NCBI RefSeq assembly: GCF_000002985.6
Contig: NC_003280.10
Location: 4,274,501-4,338,500, forward strand
Source of the DNA: Caenorhabditis elegans
Lineage: Eukaryota; Nematoda; Chromadorea; Rhabditida; Rhabditidae
Direction: 5' to 3'
Length of the DNA: 64,000 nt
This document shows positions 32,729 through 45,200 of the stretch, one piece after another. Made by a program: the position numbers and the translations under genes. The notes under the pieces were generated by a model, which worked only from the letters and a program-made list of their open reading frames with translations, was not told where the DNA came from and did no database searches. The stretch's first letter is position 1. Each line of letters starts with the position of its first letter.

Positions 32729-33390
32729 AGTGTTGCTTTTAGGACATGGCCTAGAAAAACCGAAAGCTCGGCCACCGATCTATGTCAGATTTTTTTAACC
32801 AAATTCCAATAAGGATTGTAGATTTTTCGGATTTTTTTTCAATTGTCTCAAAAAAGTAGACGAGTGGCATAGTTTTTCCATTTTCTAGGCCACAGAAAAA
32901 GTGTACTGCTGTTGACACTGCTGACAATTGACAAATAACAAAAAACCAAAATGTTCCTTATCACAAACCATGTGTGATAATGATGGTGTAATCTTTGAAA
33001 TGTACAAAATACGATATTTGGTTTCGCCACGAACAGTTTTTTTTTCTCAAATCGAGTAAGAGATGTGCGCCTTTGAGCACTACAGTAACCCACTCCACAA
33101 TTCATTCGAGTGTTTCCTGATTCTTTTTTTGGTGAAAAATTTAACAGGAAAACCATTTAAAAAAACCGAAAAAAACTGAAATTGGGTTACTGTACTTTTT
33201 AAGGGCGCACACCTCTCCGCGCAGTCTCAATGCGAAAACATTTTGTTCGTGGTGAGACCAAACATCGTATTTTTTGACCACAAAATTGTAAAAATTAGAA
33301 AAAAAACTCGATCACTCTCCAAAAAGAAAACAATGGAAGACGTTTTTTATTTGGTGGCCGAGTATTTTCTAGGTCACGTCGGAATCGCCA
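32729..33390. repeat. Nested elements: GGCCTAGAAAA/CTCGGCCACC palindrome carrying another inverted repeat
   Basis: The outer arms are ATGGCCTAGAAAAACCGAAA with CTCGGCCACC on the left and GGTGGCCGAGTATTTTCTAG with GTCACG on the right. A GCGCCTTTGAGCACTACAGT...ACTGTACTTTTTAAGGGCGC inverted repeat (about 32995-33275) is inserted inside. This occupies most of the space upstream of the nucleoredoxin-like gene. No gene is supported between here and the satellites. Confidence 0.75.
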
Positions 33391-33813
33391 TGTGAAAAAT
33401 CAACTAGGTACTTAAAAAAAAGAGAACTATTTGAACAATGGACTTCTCAAAACTTCAAAACTCGATGCTCTTGAAAAAAGGGCGGAGCTTGAGCTCTTGG
33501 AAATTTGATCCAATTTTATGAATATTTGATGTTTCAACTTTCCAACACTTTTCGAAACAGTAAGCGAAAACCAAACTGCAAACATTTTAATTTGAAAAGT
33601 CGCAATTTTATAAAGTATGTCCAAGAGTTTTGGCTTACTTGTGCTCCGGATTAAGTTACACTAGACCCCTGTCACGTCACGATTTTGATCTTTGTGGAAG
33701 CTTTTTTGTGTTGTGTTGGGGGCCGAAAGTTTAACAAACTGAGAGCAAAAATGAATTTATGACAACAGAAAAAGCAGGTAAAAAAATTACTCTCTGGCTT
33801 CACAGAATATTTA

Positions 33814-34669
33814 TTTAATTATTTAATTAATATTTATTTATTTAATTAATATTTATTTATTTAATTAATATTTATTTATTTAATTAATATTTCTTTATTT
33901 AATTAATATTTATTTATTTAATTAATATTTATTTATTTAATTAATAATTATTTATTTGATTAATATTTATTTATTTAATTAATATTTATTTATTTAATTA
34001 ATATTTATTTATTTAATTAACATTTATTTATTTAATTAATATTTATTTATTTAATTAATATTTATTTATTTATTTAATTAATATTTATTTATTTATTTAA
34101 TTAATATTTATTTATTTAATTAATATTTATTTATTTATTTAATATTTATTTATTTAATTAATATTTATTTATTTAATTAATATTTATTTATTTAATTAAT
34201 ATTTATTTATTTAATTAATATTTATTTATTTATTTAATTAATATTTATTTTTTTAATTAATTTTTATTTATTTAATTAATATTTATTTATTTAATTAATA
34301 TTTATTTATTTATTTATTTAATTAACATTTATTTATTTAATTAATATTTATTTATTTAATTAATATTTATTTATTTATTTAATTAATATTTATTTATTTA
34401 TTTAATTAATATTTATTTATTTAATTAATATTTATTTATTTATTTAATTAATATTTATTTATTTAATTAATATTTATTTATTTAATTAACATTTATTTAT
34501 TTAATTAATATTTATTTATTTAATTAATATTTATTTATTTATTTAATTAATATTTATTTATTTATTTAATTAATATTTATTTTTTTAATTAATATTTATT
34601 TATTTAATTAATATTTATTTATTTATTTAATTAATATTTATTTATTTAATTAATATTTATTTATTTATT
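33814..34669. repeat. AT-only satellite, 19-bp unit TTTATTTATTTAATTAATA
   Basis: About 855 bp of a very regular 19-bp unit with 4-bp (TTTA) length variants giving 23-bp units, and almost no G or C over the whole length. No coding or RNA feature. Confidence 0.97.
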
Positions 34670-34987
34670 TGTCACTCTGTTGTCACCCAGTTGTCACTCA
34701 GTTATCACCCAGTTGTCACTCAGTTGTCACTCAGTTGTCACCCAGTTGTCACCCAGTAGTCACTCAGTTGTCACCCAGTTGTCACTCAGTTGTCACCCAG
34801 TTGTCACTCAGTTGTCACCCAGTTGTCACTCAGTTGTCACTCAGTTGTCACCCAGTTGTCACCCAGTTGTCACTCCGTTGTCACCCGGTTGTCACTCAGT
34901 TGTCACTCAGTTGTCACCCAGTTGTCACTCCGTTGTCACCCAGTTGTCACTCAGTTTACAACTGAGTGACAACTGGGTGACAACTGG
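34670..34987. repeat. GC-richer minisatellite, 11-bp unit GTTGTCACYCA
   Basis: About 28 tandem 11-bp units alternating CCAGTTGTCAC and TCAGTTGTCAC, abutting the AT satellite without a spacer. The last ~30 bp flip orientation (ACAACTGAGTGACAACTGGG), making a terminal hairpin. Two overlapping open frames exist only because the array of 11-bp units has few stops; I do not call them genes. Confidence 0.97.
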
Positions 34988-34989
34988 AT

Positions 34990-35075
34990 TTTTCTGAACG
35001 AAAAAGCCAAACGCGGAAATTAAACCCTACCGTACCCATTTTTAAAGGCGCAAGTCTTTATCAGGCAAAAATCCG
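34990..35075. repeat. Dispersed repeat with AAATTAAACCCTACCGTACC
   Basis: Reverse-complement copy of a sequence also found at about 45930-46020 and 48355-48450 (GCGCCTTTAAAAATGGGTAC, GGTAGG(A/G)TTTAATTTCCG, CTTTGGCTTTTTCGTTC). It directly follows the minisatellite hairpin. Confidence 0.8.
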
Positions 35076-35336
35076 GCCGCGTTTCTAAAATTCCAGGCAC
35101 AGTATTTTAAAAACAGATTTTTTAAGAGAAAAAATACTTGTTGAAATAAGTTTATTTACATCTCAAAAAATTAAATTTAACAAAATCGTAAAACTTAAAA
35201 CAATTACAACGAGATACATTTTTATTATACCAGTGGTTGCGGTGAGATAGAGTGAGACCGTAAGCTGCCAAGTTTGCCAGTAGGAATGACAGTTATAGGA
35301 GCTTCTGAATTGTATATTTAGTGAAGAAATCATGTG

Positions 35337-37715
35337 TTAAATCTCACTTTGCTTCTCAGAAACTGCTGCAGAAGATTTTTGAAACCTCAAAACGGCCAGC
35401 CCACTGAGAACTGCGAAAATCGCTATTAAAATCAGATGGTGCATCAAATGGAAATATTGTGCAGCGAAGAAAAGTAGAGTAGAAGCAATTCCCTGAAAAA
35501 ATATCAATAGAGCGTGTTTGCATTACTGAGAAATTCAAAAATAAAATAGAAAACTTACACTAGAAAATCTGAAAATCGAAAAAACAGTGCTGCTCTCATT
35601 CTGATAATATTTGGCGATATAAGAATAAACTTGTGTCTGCAGAATAGCATCTCCGAAGCCCAATAATGCAGAAATAGTCATCGCAGAGAGCACACTGAAA
35701 AATACGGATGTTGCAAGCTTGCTTCATTGAGAAAAGAAAAAACCTACCTCGCGCCAAAAACTGGACCATTCTTATCAGTATGTCCCAGTGGAGCATCATT
35801 GGGGAATGTCAAGGAGATCATAACACACAAGAAAATGTGTAAAATGAGAGCACAGAGAATGAGAGTATGCTGGCCGAATTTTCGGATTTTATTTCCAATG
35901 ACTGCGACTGAAAGTGATCCGATAACCTGTCCGCAGCCAGTGACAATCATTCCGATAGTTAGGATAGCAGTTGTATTGGTGGAAAGTTGAGATGTGAATT
36001 TGATGCATGCCGGGTAGATTGCTGAAAAAATTTATGGCCGAGTTTTTTACCTACATTTTTTTCGATTTTCCAGGATTTTTTAGGTTTCACGCGCAATTCC
36101 AAATTAAAAAAAACTCACAAATCCAGAAAGACCTGATCAATCCGGTGTAGAAAAAGAAAATCGTAAAGCAGAACATCCTTGGAGTTTTCAGCAATTTGAA
36201 GCTGTTGACTGCAAAAGTTTAGTTGTTGCAAATGAGCTCTATCGCACAGTTTCTCACCAAACGTTTCACAAAATGGAAGAATAGCTTGATTTTGAGACAC
36301 TTGACTTTGTGGAAGAAAGATACTATTGATTATGGATAAAACTGTGAATGTCATGAATACTATGAAGAAGATTTGCATCTGAAATTTCAAGAATTAAATA
36401 ATACAACTAAATCAAGCAAACTTGTCCATTGGCCACAATAGCATCAATGGAGGAGTTTTGAAAGTAGAAAAAGAAGAAAACTCCGCCAAAAATCAAGCTC
36501 ATTTTGTAGAAGCCCCATTGAATCGAGGTGTTCTTCTCGCGATTCGCTTCCGAAATATTTTCAGTGATATATTGCCCCTGGCCAACCCAGAGAACTGAAA
36601 ATATATCTTTTGGAAATATGTTTTACTTCAAGTTAATTTAATCAAATGGAAATATATTTTACTTCAAGTTAATTTAATCAAATTACCTAGGCACATTCAT
36701 GCCTGCCCTGCCTATCTACCTACCGCCTGTATTATAAATTTTGGGCCTACAATAAAAGCTTTTATGTTCGTAGGTTACGATATGTATTTGCTGAGCTATA
36801 GCTTTTATGTGTGTAATTTGACAGTAGGCACCAGTAGGTACAAGGTAGGCAGGCATACATTTCGCCTACTAAAAATACTTGAAGAGTTAAACGCCGTGAG
36901 GCTGTGTTTGGTCGCCTGCTTTCCATAGAACTTACGCGTTGCTCCAGCTCCGCCAAGCGCCGATGTCACCATTAAAATATACCGATTCGGGAACATATAG
37001 GCGGCCTGAAAAATTATTAAACACTCATGAAATACAGGATTTCCTCAGAATCTTCACTTCAACTTTTAGCATTTTTAAAAAACAAGATCAAAAGTTTACA
37101 GACTACAGCAAAAATGTCCTTTTGAATTCTTATTTTCATTCGAATTCAATAGGAGAAAAGTACAGTTTTCCAACAGAACGGGTTCACCTTGACCAACAAT
37201 TGTGTTCTATGGTTTGGTGGTGTTTATTTTGGACGTGGGCAGGCACACAAACACCTGCCTGCCTACACACACGCCTACTGCCAAAGAGGGGCCGTAACCT
37301 TTTTTTTTGGCAAATTGATTAATGTAAATGAAAGTTGATAGCATGTAGGTTGAAATGAGGAAAAAACGACTTTTGTTGAATTCAAAGTGTTTCAATTAGA
37401 TTTTTGATTTCTAGTACCGGACAAAACCAATACCTGCATACAAAAAGCCGCAACCATTCCAAGTACCATTGCCCATTTTCCAGAAATTCTGGATACCACA
37501 AATGGAGCAAAAAAGCAGCTGACCGTGTTGGTAAAGTACAAAATACAAAGCATCAAGTACCCGTCCCTCGCCTGAATACCACCAATATTTGCTTCAGACA
37601 GTCCATGAAACAAGGGCTCAGCGATGAATTCGTGGCTCAGAACAGCTGAAAAGAGGATCAGGAAGGAGGTGGAGACTCGGAGCATGTTCACTGTTTCACG
37701 GGATATTCCACACAT
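35337..37715 (-). CDS. UNC-93-like major-facilitator transporter A
   Basis: 433-aa prediction from eight in-phase exons read right to left: 37434-37715, 36936-37005, 36422-36594, 36258-36378, 36119-36208, 35748-36021, 35559-35694, 35337-35492. It is a polytopic membrane protein of the UNC-93-like MFS family. Supporting blocks are GGAGATLLWVGQGQYIT, FYTGLIRSFWISIYPACI, FPNDAPL and LLGFGDAILQTQVYS. UNC-93 itself regulates a two-pore potassium channel; a role for this shorter paralogue is unknown. It shares exon phases with transporter B 7 kb upstream, so the two are tandem duplicates. The first intron carries a GCCTGCCTAC patch, and a telomere-like array lies just upstream of the gene. ATG lies 34 bases downstream of an acceptor (ATTTTCAG), so trans-splicing or a missed first exon is possible. 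Confidence 0.87.
36604..36686. repeat. 41-bp direct duplication in an intron
   Basis: GGAAATAT(G/A)TTTTACTTCA followed by AGTTAATTTAATCAAA occurs twice head to tail inside the intron at 36595-36935, with one mismatch. It looks like a recent slippage duplication. Confidence 0.85.
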
Positions 37716-37842
37716 TTTGAGAGTTTCGAGATGGACTAGAAAAACAACTCTGAAAATTTGAATACAAAAGGGTTTGAAAAAAAAAACGTTTAGAAGAAGA
37801 GGAAGCTGTAGCCGAGAAAGAGGAAGCTGTAGTAGGACCAAG

Positions 37843-37995
37843 ATTAAGCCTAAGGTTAAGCCTAAGCCTAAGCCTTAGCCTAAGCCTAAGCCTGAGCCTA
37901 GGCCTGAGCCTGATCCTAGGCCTGAGCCTGAGCCTAAGCCTAATCCTGAGCCAAAGCCTAAGCGTATGCCGAAGCGTATTCCTAAGCCTGAACCC
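37843..37995. repeat. Second interstitial telomere-like (GCCTAA)n array
   Basis: About 150 bp of GCCTAAGCCTAAGCCTTAGC-type units with GCCTGA variants, same orientation as the array at 3200-3545. It sits just upstream of UNC-93-like A. A minus-strand frame running into it begins MLKFGIVSLIVAVASSGLTF (38096 downward), which looks like a signal peptide, but no continuation was found. Confidence 0.88.
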
Positions 37996-38189
37996 AGGCC
38001 TATAATTATCAAAAAAAATCTCGAATTGAGTTTTATACAAAAAGTCAGACCAGAAGAGGCCACGGCCACAATGAGACTAACTATTCCAAACTTGAGCATT
38101 TTATATGAAATTTTCAAAGTCTGTACATTGCCTCTATTATGCTCAAAATGTGTCATGTGAGGGGAGAACAAGGAAACCAAAATAGTTTC

Positions 38190-39910
38190 AAAAAACTGTG
38201 ATCTAGGTTTTAGAACTGGGGTTTCAGAACTTATTGAAAGTGAGAGGAAGTAGAATTTTCAATGAGTTCAGACCGTTTTTTCCCCGACAAAAGGCAACCG
38301 GGAAACCCTCATGAAAAGAGAAATATGATTGTATGATGTCTGGTTGAAGTTTGTCTCCTCCGATCTTTTGACTATTTTTCTCTCATCATTATGAATTCAA
38401 ATATATGTAGAATTTTGTTAAGAGTTCCTTGTCAGCTTTTTTTTTGCTAATTTGAAATTCAAAAAGAAAAAGGTTTAAAACCGGTGTTCCTGGGCACAGA
38501 CAGATCAAGTAGAGATTATGGTAAAATTGGAAGAAAAAATGAAAAAAAAGTCTGAAACTTTTATTTCTGGAATTTATGTGGTAAAAAGTGCATTCATTTT
38601 TTGTCTTATAGTGGGAAAAAATTGAGAGATATATGCTGAAGTGTTGCACTTTCGAAGATGCTGTATGTTTGATAAAAGAAATAATAACAACAATACGCTT
38701 CAAAATTCAAAAAAAAAACTTCCAGTATATTTTTTTTTCACAAAATGAAACGCTATAAAAAAAGTAAACTGGGATGTTCAAGAAGAACCAAGAACTTTTT
38801 GAATTCAATCTTTTTTAGAAGTTTTACTTTTTCTCTAATTTTTTCTAATTTAAATTTAAAATATATATGAGTTTTTGATAAGCTTTAGACAATGCGGAAA
38901 AAATTTCCGAACATTTTATCGGATTTTGTTGAAAATAATCTAAATAATCTTATACGTTTTACTTTTAGTAAGTTATCTGAAAGAACACAATTCTGAATAT
39001 TTTTTGTGAAATATTGAAAAAACTCTTCGGGCTCAATTTATTACTTAAAGTTATCGTTTTATCCTAACATAAGTGTTTTAATTCTATTTATTCTCTATTT
39101 TTTATATAATTTATCACTTTTAATCACTGTATTTTAGTTCTCAGTGACCAAAGCTGTAGTTCAAGACATGTTGCGTCGATTGTTGGTTCATTTAGACAGC
39201 TAATACATGTCTGATTGGGTCAATCAAAATCATGTCAATTGACAATTAAAAAAGGTTTAAAAATGGACGGCAACAATCGAATAAAACTTTAAAAAAACGA
39301 TACAATTTTTCTGAACCTTTGAAATGATTTTTACAAATTTGCAAACTTGAAACAAAAATTACTGTTTTTTTTACTTCCCGCGCAAATGAATGACTTTTTT
39401 ACCTATTTTAAGACCTATATATTTTAAAACAATATTCATGAATTTAATGCAAAATCTATAAAAGTGACAAAAATGCCCAGTTCAAGTCATGTACCAATCT
39501 CACAAATATCCTGAAAAATACAATAAAATTCCCAATTATTATAAATTGGCCATTAAAACATCAACTCTTTCCAGTTTTCCATTTGAAAATGTGTCAATTG
39601 TTCAGTTAAACAGCACATTAAAAAGTTACAAAAGAACATGAAAAAAGTTCCTGGAATGGAAATAGTTAGACACGCAATATGACAAAAAAAGGTTTTTGGT
39701 TCTGAAATTGAAAAGTGATCAATTTTTGCAGTCAGTTAGAAGCAGCTAGGACCATACAAATTTGGAACAATTCGCTATGAAAGTTTCAGACCTTTTTGCT
39801 GAATTAGTTAAAATGTGTTGTTTTGTAAACCAATTAAATAGCAACAAATCATAGTTCATGGCTTATCTATGTATTAAAAAAAACTTTTTTGAACTGGAAA
39901 TGTATTGGAA
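38190..39910. other. AT-rich intergenic region, no gene seen
   Basis: It separates the UNC-93-like A promoter side from the 3' end of the srw receptor; both are minus-strand genes. I found no repeat family, coding frame or structured RNA that I can support. Confidence 0.55.
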
Positions 39911-39916
39911 AAATAT

Positions 39917-41611
39917 TTATTTCTGAAAATGTTTGATATATTGAATCAAAATTGTGTTTTTCTTATTTCCCTTCCACCGAAACAATTGTTTTGCAGCATT
40001 TCGATAATTTGTTGCCATAAGATAGCATATCAATAGATGAATACTTCCATTAATGTTTGTCAACAAAGTGAAAATTATTGCAAGATTATCAATGATATCT
40101 CTGAAATCAAATAAACTGTATTAATATTTTAAAAGCATTAACATACGTTAAGCCAACGCATTTATATACAAAAAATCTTGATAAATAAAGTGTACCTTTT
40201 ATCAATGTAGGTATTAGAAACATAACTGTTTCAATTATAACCAACTTTGTAGTTCGAGTTGTTTGAATTTTACTTTGTTGATTCCAAACTGGTATACTTC
40301 TAATTTTTTGCTTTTTCAGTTGAAAAGTAAGAAGTATTGCAGTTATTGTGAGAATAATTGAGGGCAATAGCTTGAACACAATTACGTCGACTAAAATGAC
40401 AATTTTTTCCACTATATAAACAATTTGAGTGAAATTTTTCGAAAATCCTGGACAATCTGAAGGCGGTTTCCAAATCCATTTTGGATTTTCCCGAATTTTA
40501 ATAAAACTTGTGTACCAAAATGGTAGAATCAGGAGTGTTATCAGAATAGATGTTCGAATACTATTCTTTATAGTCATCAAACTAATTACTCTGAAATAAA
40601 AATTTTTTGTTTTTTGAAAGTTGATAGCAAAGAAGTGCCGGAAACTAGGATGTTTTTTGAACCAGTCGCAAGGCGCGTGCTCCACCTGGCTTACACCAAA
40701 TTGTTTCAATAAATCTCTAATAGTAAGTGCTAAATTTTCTGTGCAGTTACACCTTTTCCTGACGAAATTTTTTCTTTCAAGAAAATATAGAAGTTTCCAG
40801 ATTTTTCTAATTTTACTAGAAAGTTCTAGCAGTTTCTAAATTTTTCTAGAAGATTCTGAGTTTTTCTAGACGATTCCAGGTTTTCCTTGAAAAGTCTAGA
40901 AACTACTCCCGCCAAAATTTTTCTCAGAGAATTGGAACTCCTACAAATCGAAGACATTAAGCACACATAGTTTTTGACTAATTCCAATTGGCCGGGATAT
41001 ATGGTAAGTTGGTTCTACTTGAAAGTAAACCTCACATTTTGTTAAATGGGTATCTAATGAAAAGAGCTCGAAAAACACCCATTATTGAAGCAAACCACAT
41101 GGATATTTTTAGTAAATTACGTATACTACTAGATAACACTGCCAGTAATAACATTGAATGAGAAGTTGGGGAAGTGCTGAAAATAATAAAAATTATCGAA
41201 TAAATGTATATTCTCTAACACCATTTTTCATGAATAAATGATGCCTGAAAAATGTAATAAAAATAAATAATGAAAGAAATAATAATTAGCAACAATCGGA
41301 TTGTATCACAAATTGCAATTCCAATGAAAAACACATTAACTGAGAGATTTCTCATCGATTTTTGAGATAGAATAATCAAATGAACTATGTTTGCAAAAAA
41401 TCCGACGAAACAAATAGTAAAACTTACAAAATCCGCATAGAATCGAATACATCTATTGAATTAAATTAATATTAATAGAGAATATCTTTTAAAAACTATA
41501 ATAAATTAATCAAATTTACCTGACTTTAAGGTATATGAAAACCCAAAAGTTTCTTGATTCCTCACTAAAATTTTCAAAAAGAATCATAGTTTCGTTAACT
41601 TGATTGTTCAT
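39917..41611 (-). CDS. srw-type chemoreceptor GPCR
   Basis: 363-aa prediction from five in-phase exons read right to left: 41520-41611, 41222-41452, 41036-41176, 40147-40590, 39917-40100. It is a seven-helix receptor of the nematode srw family, a rhodopsin-like chemosensory group related to peptide receptors. Typical blocks are NIVHLIILSQKSMRNLSVNV and FFIGIAICDTIRL (TM1-2). The TM3 end reads WFASIMGVFRALFIRYPFN with FRA where DRY would be. TM5 is KLLPSIILTITAILL, and TM7-tail is NINGSIHLLICYLMATNYRN, the srw C-terminal signature. The donor ending exon 2 (ATG|GTGTTAG) is weak but phase and homology support it. No frame break is visible, so it is probably intact. It sits between two UNC-93-like paralogues. 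Ligand unknown. Confidence 0.84.
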
Positions 41612-41879
41612 TTTGTGAAGTTTGATATGTAAGACGTTGTCAAAAAAGGTAACGATTTAGAACTTTAAGTTTTATTACGTTTGCTTGTTTTCCTGTGACG
41701 CAGATATTTTTTCATTTTTTTCTGCGTGGTTCGTGTGTATTTATTGCAATTTCAAATTGATTCCAGTAAGCTGTTTGCAAAAATATCTGATTTATTCTGA
41801 TTAAAATATAGAAAATACCAATTAATCCTGCAGTGAGATACTTTTTATTAATTATAAAGCGCTGTTTTTGGAATGAACA

Positions 41880-41940
41880 TGAGGGGTGCGGCAAATTTTG
41901 AAATTCGCCGGGCTCGGCGAATTCGGCAAGTTCACATTTT
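41880..41940. repeat. Terminal fragment of a CGGCAAAT element
   Basis: GAGGGGTGCGGCAAATTTTG followed by TTCGCCGGGCTCGGCGAATT and CGGCAA. This is only one end of the family whose full copies start GGGGTGCGGCA (compare 56530), so it is a truncated copy upstream of the srw gene. Confidence 0.65.
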
Positions 41941-42298
41941 TGAAAAAAATTAGATAAAAACGTATTTGAAATAAAAATATTTCGAGGAAGGTGAGGTTTT
42001 CCCTAGTTTTATTTTCACAATCCGACAAAAAAACAAATTAAAATTTATACTAATCCGTTGTTTCTTTCCGATGCTCCGAAAAAGAACCCTCTATCGTCGA
42101 GTCGCTGCTTTTTATTTTTGTTGGCTCCGTGTTCTCTGAATTTAATTTTTTTTAACCGTGTGCACTCATATTATAAGTGAGCTGAGCTTCAAAGCTTATG
42201 TTAGTGTACCTTGAAAGAAATGCCTTTTTTTTTGTAACTTTTACTCGAGTTGAACTCTTTTAGGGTTCGTCTCGTTTTATTTGTTTATTTCTCTTCTT

Positions 42299-45200
42299 TT
42301 AGTTAAATAAACTCAAATTCAAATTCAAATGCCGAGTTTTGTGGAAATACAATCGTTGGGCTAGAACTGTTGTGATAGCTGATAAAATTGCAAAAACTCC
42401 GTAGAGAACGAGATGACCGGCCAGCGTGAAGTATTTTGAAACGAAGAAGGCTATTGTTGAAGATATCGCCTGAAAATTGAGCAGGGTAGGGGTAGGTCGC
42501 ATTGAAGGCAGGCAGGCAGTATTGTGCCTAAATTGTGTGTGGCAGTATTTCTCTGCATTTCGAACAGTCTAAATAATTATTTAAAATAAGCGCTAGGACA
42601 TTTTCAAAAGTTCTACTGAAAATGCGAATTTGACATGATGTACAGACATGCCTACCTGCCTTGTTGCCTGCCAGAATCCTATTCGAAAAAGCGGCCTACC
42701 AAGCAGACATTCCCACTTACACTGTAAAACTTGAATAGAGCAAATGCGTGAGACGATTCCTCCGAGTACCCGTCACAGAGGAACGAGTAGACTTGAGTCT
42801 GAATAATTGCATCACCGAAACCAAGAAGCCCAGAACAGAATATTGCTATATAGGCACTGAAAAAAATCATAATTTTAATTTTGAAAATTCCCTAAAAAAT
42901 ACAAACTTTGGCTCAAAAGTCCCAACATTCTGTGTAGGATGCAATGGTGCATCATATGGGAAGAACAAATAAATCAGTACAAAACATATCAAATGAAGTA
43001 CACAAGCAATCACTACAATCATATCTTTTCCGAGTATTCTGACACGTTTTCCGAGTACTGAGAATATTCCACCAGCTACAATTTGACCAATCCCGGTTGC
43101 AATTCCACTCATCGCTAGAAGTTTTGCGGTGTTATCTCCGAGTGCGGGGGTGAATTTGATGCAGGTTGGGTAGATTGCTGTAAGGTTTCAATTCAGCATG
43201 CCCATGTGCCTGCCTTCTGTAGCCACAAGCCTTTTGTAGGCACAACTTACCAATCCAAAAAGATCTGGAAAATCCTGTATAGAGGAAGATAGAGACCAGG
43301 AGGAGCATTGGAGATTCACGCATTATTTTGAACGTGGCTTCTGGAAATTTTTTACCAAAATTTTTATAGAAGGCTTTTAATTTTTAAGTAAAAATTTTTC
43401 TGAACTGGTTTTTTTTAAATTTCAAACAACCTGAAAATCCCATATATATATATATTTATTCAAATCGTCGTAACAAAACAGAAAGTATAGAATAATCACC
43501 GGGAGAAACAGACTTGAATAATTTGAATGATCCTGTAAACCAGAAGTAGTTAAGGGGATCAAGTTGGGTGGGAAAAATAATTAAACGGGATAGAATTTAA
43601 TCGTGATGCAAACATTTGACGGCTCATTGTCCCCGGAAGTAACTTGGCCATACGGTTCCATAGGTGAAGATTGACTAGTAGGAAGCTTTCGTTGATTGAT
43701 CCACAAGGGCACATCATGTACGGATATCTGGGTGAGCGAGCCTTCCTCACAGTTGATGCGGCATTCGGAAAGTGGTATTCACCAGACATGATGTTGTGAT
43801 AGGTCCTCAATATTTGAAGAATCCGCAGGTGTTGAACTGACTTTTGGTTCATCTGAGCTAGACGGTTTTCATATGATGAGTATGATAGATTGCAGCGTTG
43901 GAAGACTCTTCTCGAGAAAAACTTCAGTGGCGACTCCAGTTGTTTAATCAGATTTTTAGAGATCGGGTTGTAGATTTCACATCCGTAGTTTAATATTGGC
44001 TGCACATAGATATTGTACAATTTGAAGTAAAGGCTGGCATTTGTTGAGCGGAAGGATCGAAGTAACTGCCGGCATTTGAGAAGGGCTAAGTTCGAAATGA
44101 TGTTTATGTGCTTCTGGAAGTTCAGCTTGTCGTCGACGAAGATTCCAAGGTCTTTCACTGAGTCCTTTTTGGTGATTTTCATTCCGTTTGCATAATATTC
44201 ATTTTTTGGATTCCGCTTTCCAAAGTGAATAACATTGGTTTTGTTTTCAGCAAGGTTCAATTTCCATTTTGCGCACCAATCCGTCACGACATTGATTGAT
44301 TTTTGAATAGCGCTGACATTGTCACCAAGTAACTTGATATCATTTAATGTGATTTTTTCGCAATTTTCTCTACTCCGAAAAATTTTGGAAAACATTTCAA
44401 AACTAGGTCTCATACTGTTAGGTAGATAGATAGGCAGGCAAAAAGCAAAAAAAATCTGCCTACTTCCCTGACAACCTACGCCTGCCCGATGATGGGCTGT
44501 ATATGTGCCTACTGCCGAGCAGCTGAACTTTCATTAACAGTCAAAATGAAATAATCTTCAGTCAGTGACATTGTGCTCACACTCAATTTAGATTAGGTGG
44601 TAGGCAGGCAGGCATAAAGGCGACCTACCATAAACTCACTCAATGTCTTCGCGAACGTCTCATGCTTCTTTCTCTCCGGAACATACACTGATTGTGGCAG
44701 AAATGCCGTGTTAATCGCCGCCAATAGAGAAATGGAACAACAGATATAGACGAATGTTTTGTACTGAAAATTGGCAGAATTAGAAACAGATGGATGTTGG
44801 AAATACAATACATCTCCAGATTCCAGAAATTCGTTCATTTTTTGATTGTAGAACAGAACGTAGAGAAATATTCCACCACCGAGGAGGCTTGAAAAATCAA
44901 AATGGTACAGAGAATTGATGGAAGTACTCACCAGAACTTAAAAATGAACCAAGTCAGAGCAATATTTCGTTCAATAGTTTCACTTGTGCAGTTTTCCGTC
45001 AGATATTTTCCCTGGCCAACCCATATGACTGAAAGTTTCAGAACATTTGCGAAGCCCTCCTGATTCATACTTACAAGCACCACCGACACCCAAACTCGCT
45101 GAAGTAATGTACACATAATAAGTATTCATATGTATAAATCCATATTGAAATGCAATATATGCCGAAAATCTCAGAACCATTCCCCATTTCGCGGAAATCT

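Noticed and set aside
34669-34997. Two overlapping frames of about 100 codons with a Ser/Val/Thr/Gln repeat; also considered as a CRISPR-like array
   Set aside because: Translation of an 11-bp minisatellite; units are contiguous with no variable spacers, so it is not CRISPR, and this is nuclear eukaryotic DNA.
38096-38180. Secreted-protein first exon on the minus strand
   Set aside because: The signal-peptide-like start runs into the telomere-like array, and no downstream exon in phase was found; kept only as a comment under the array.
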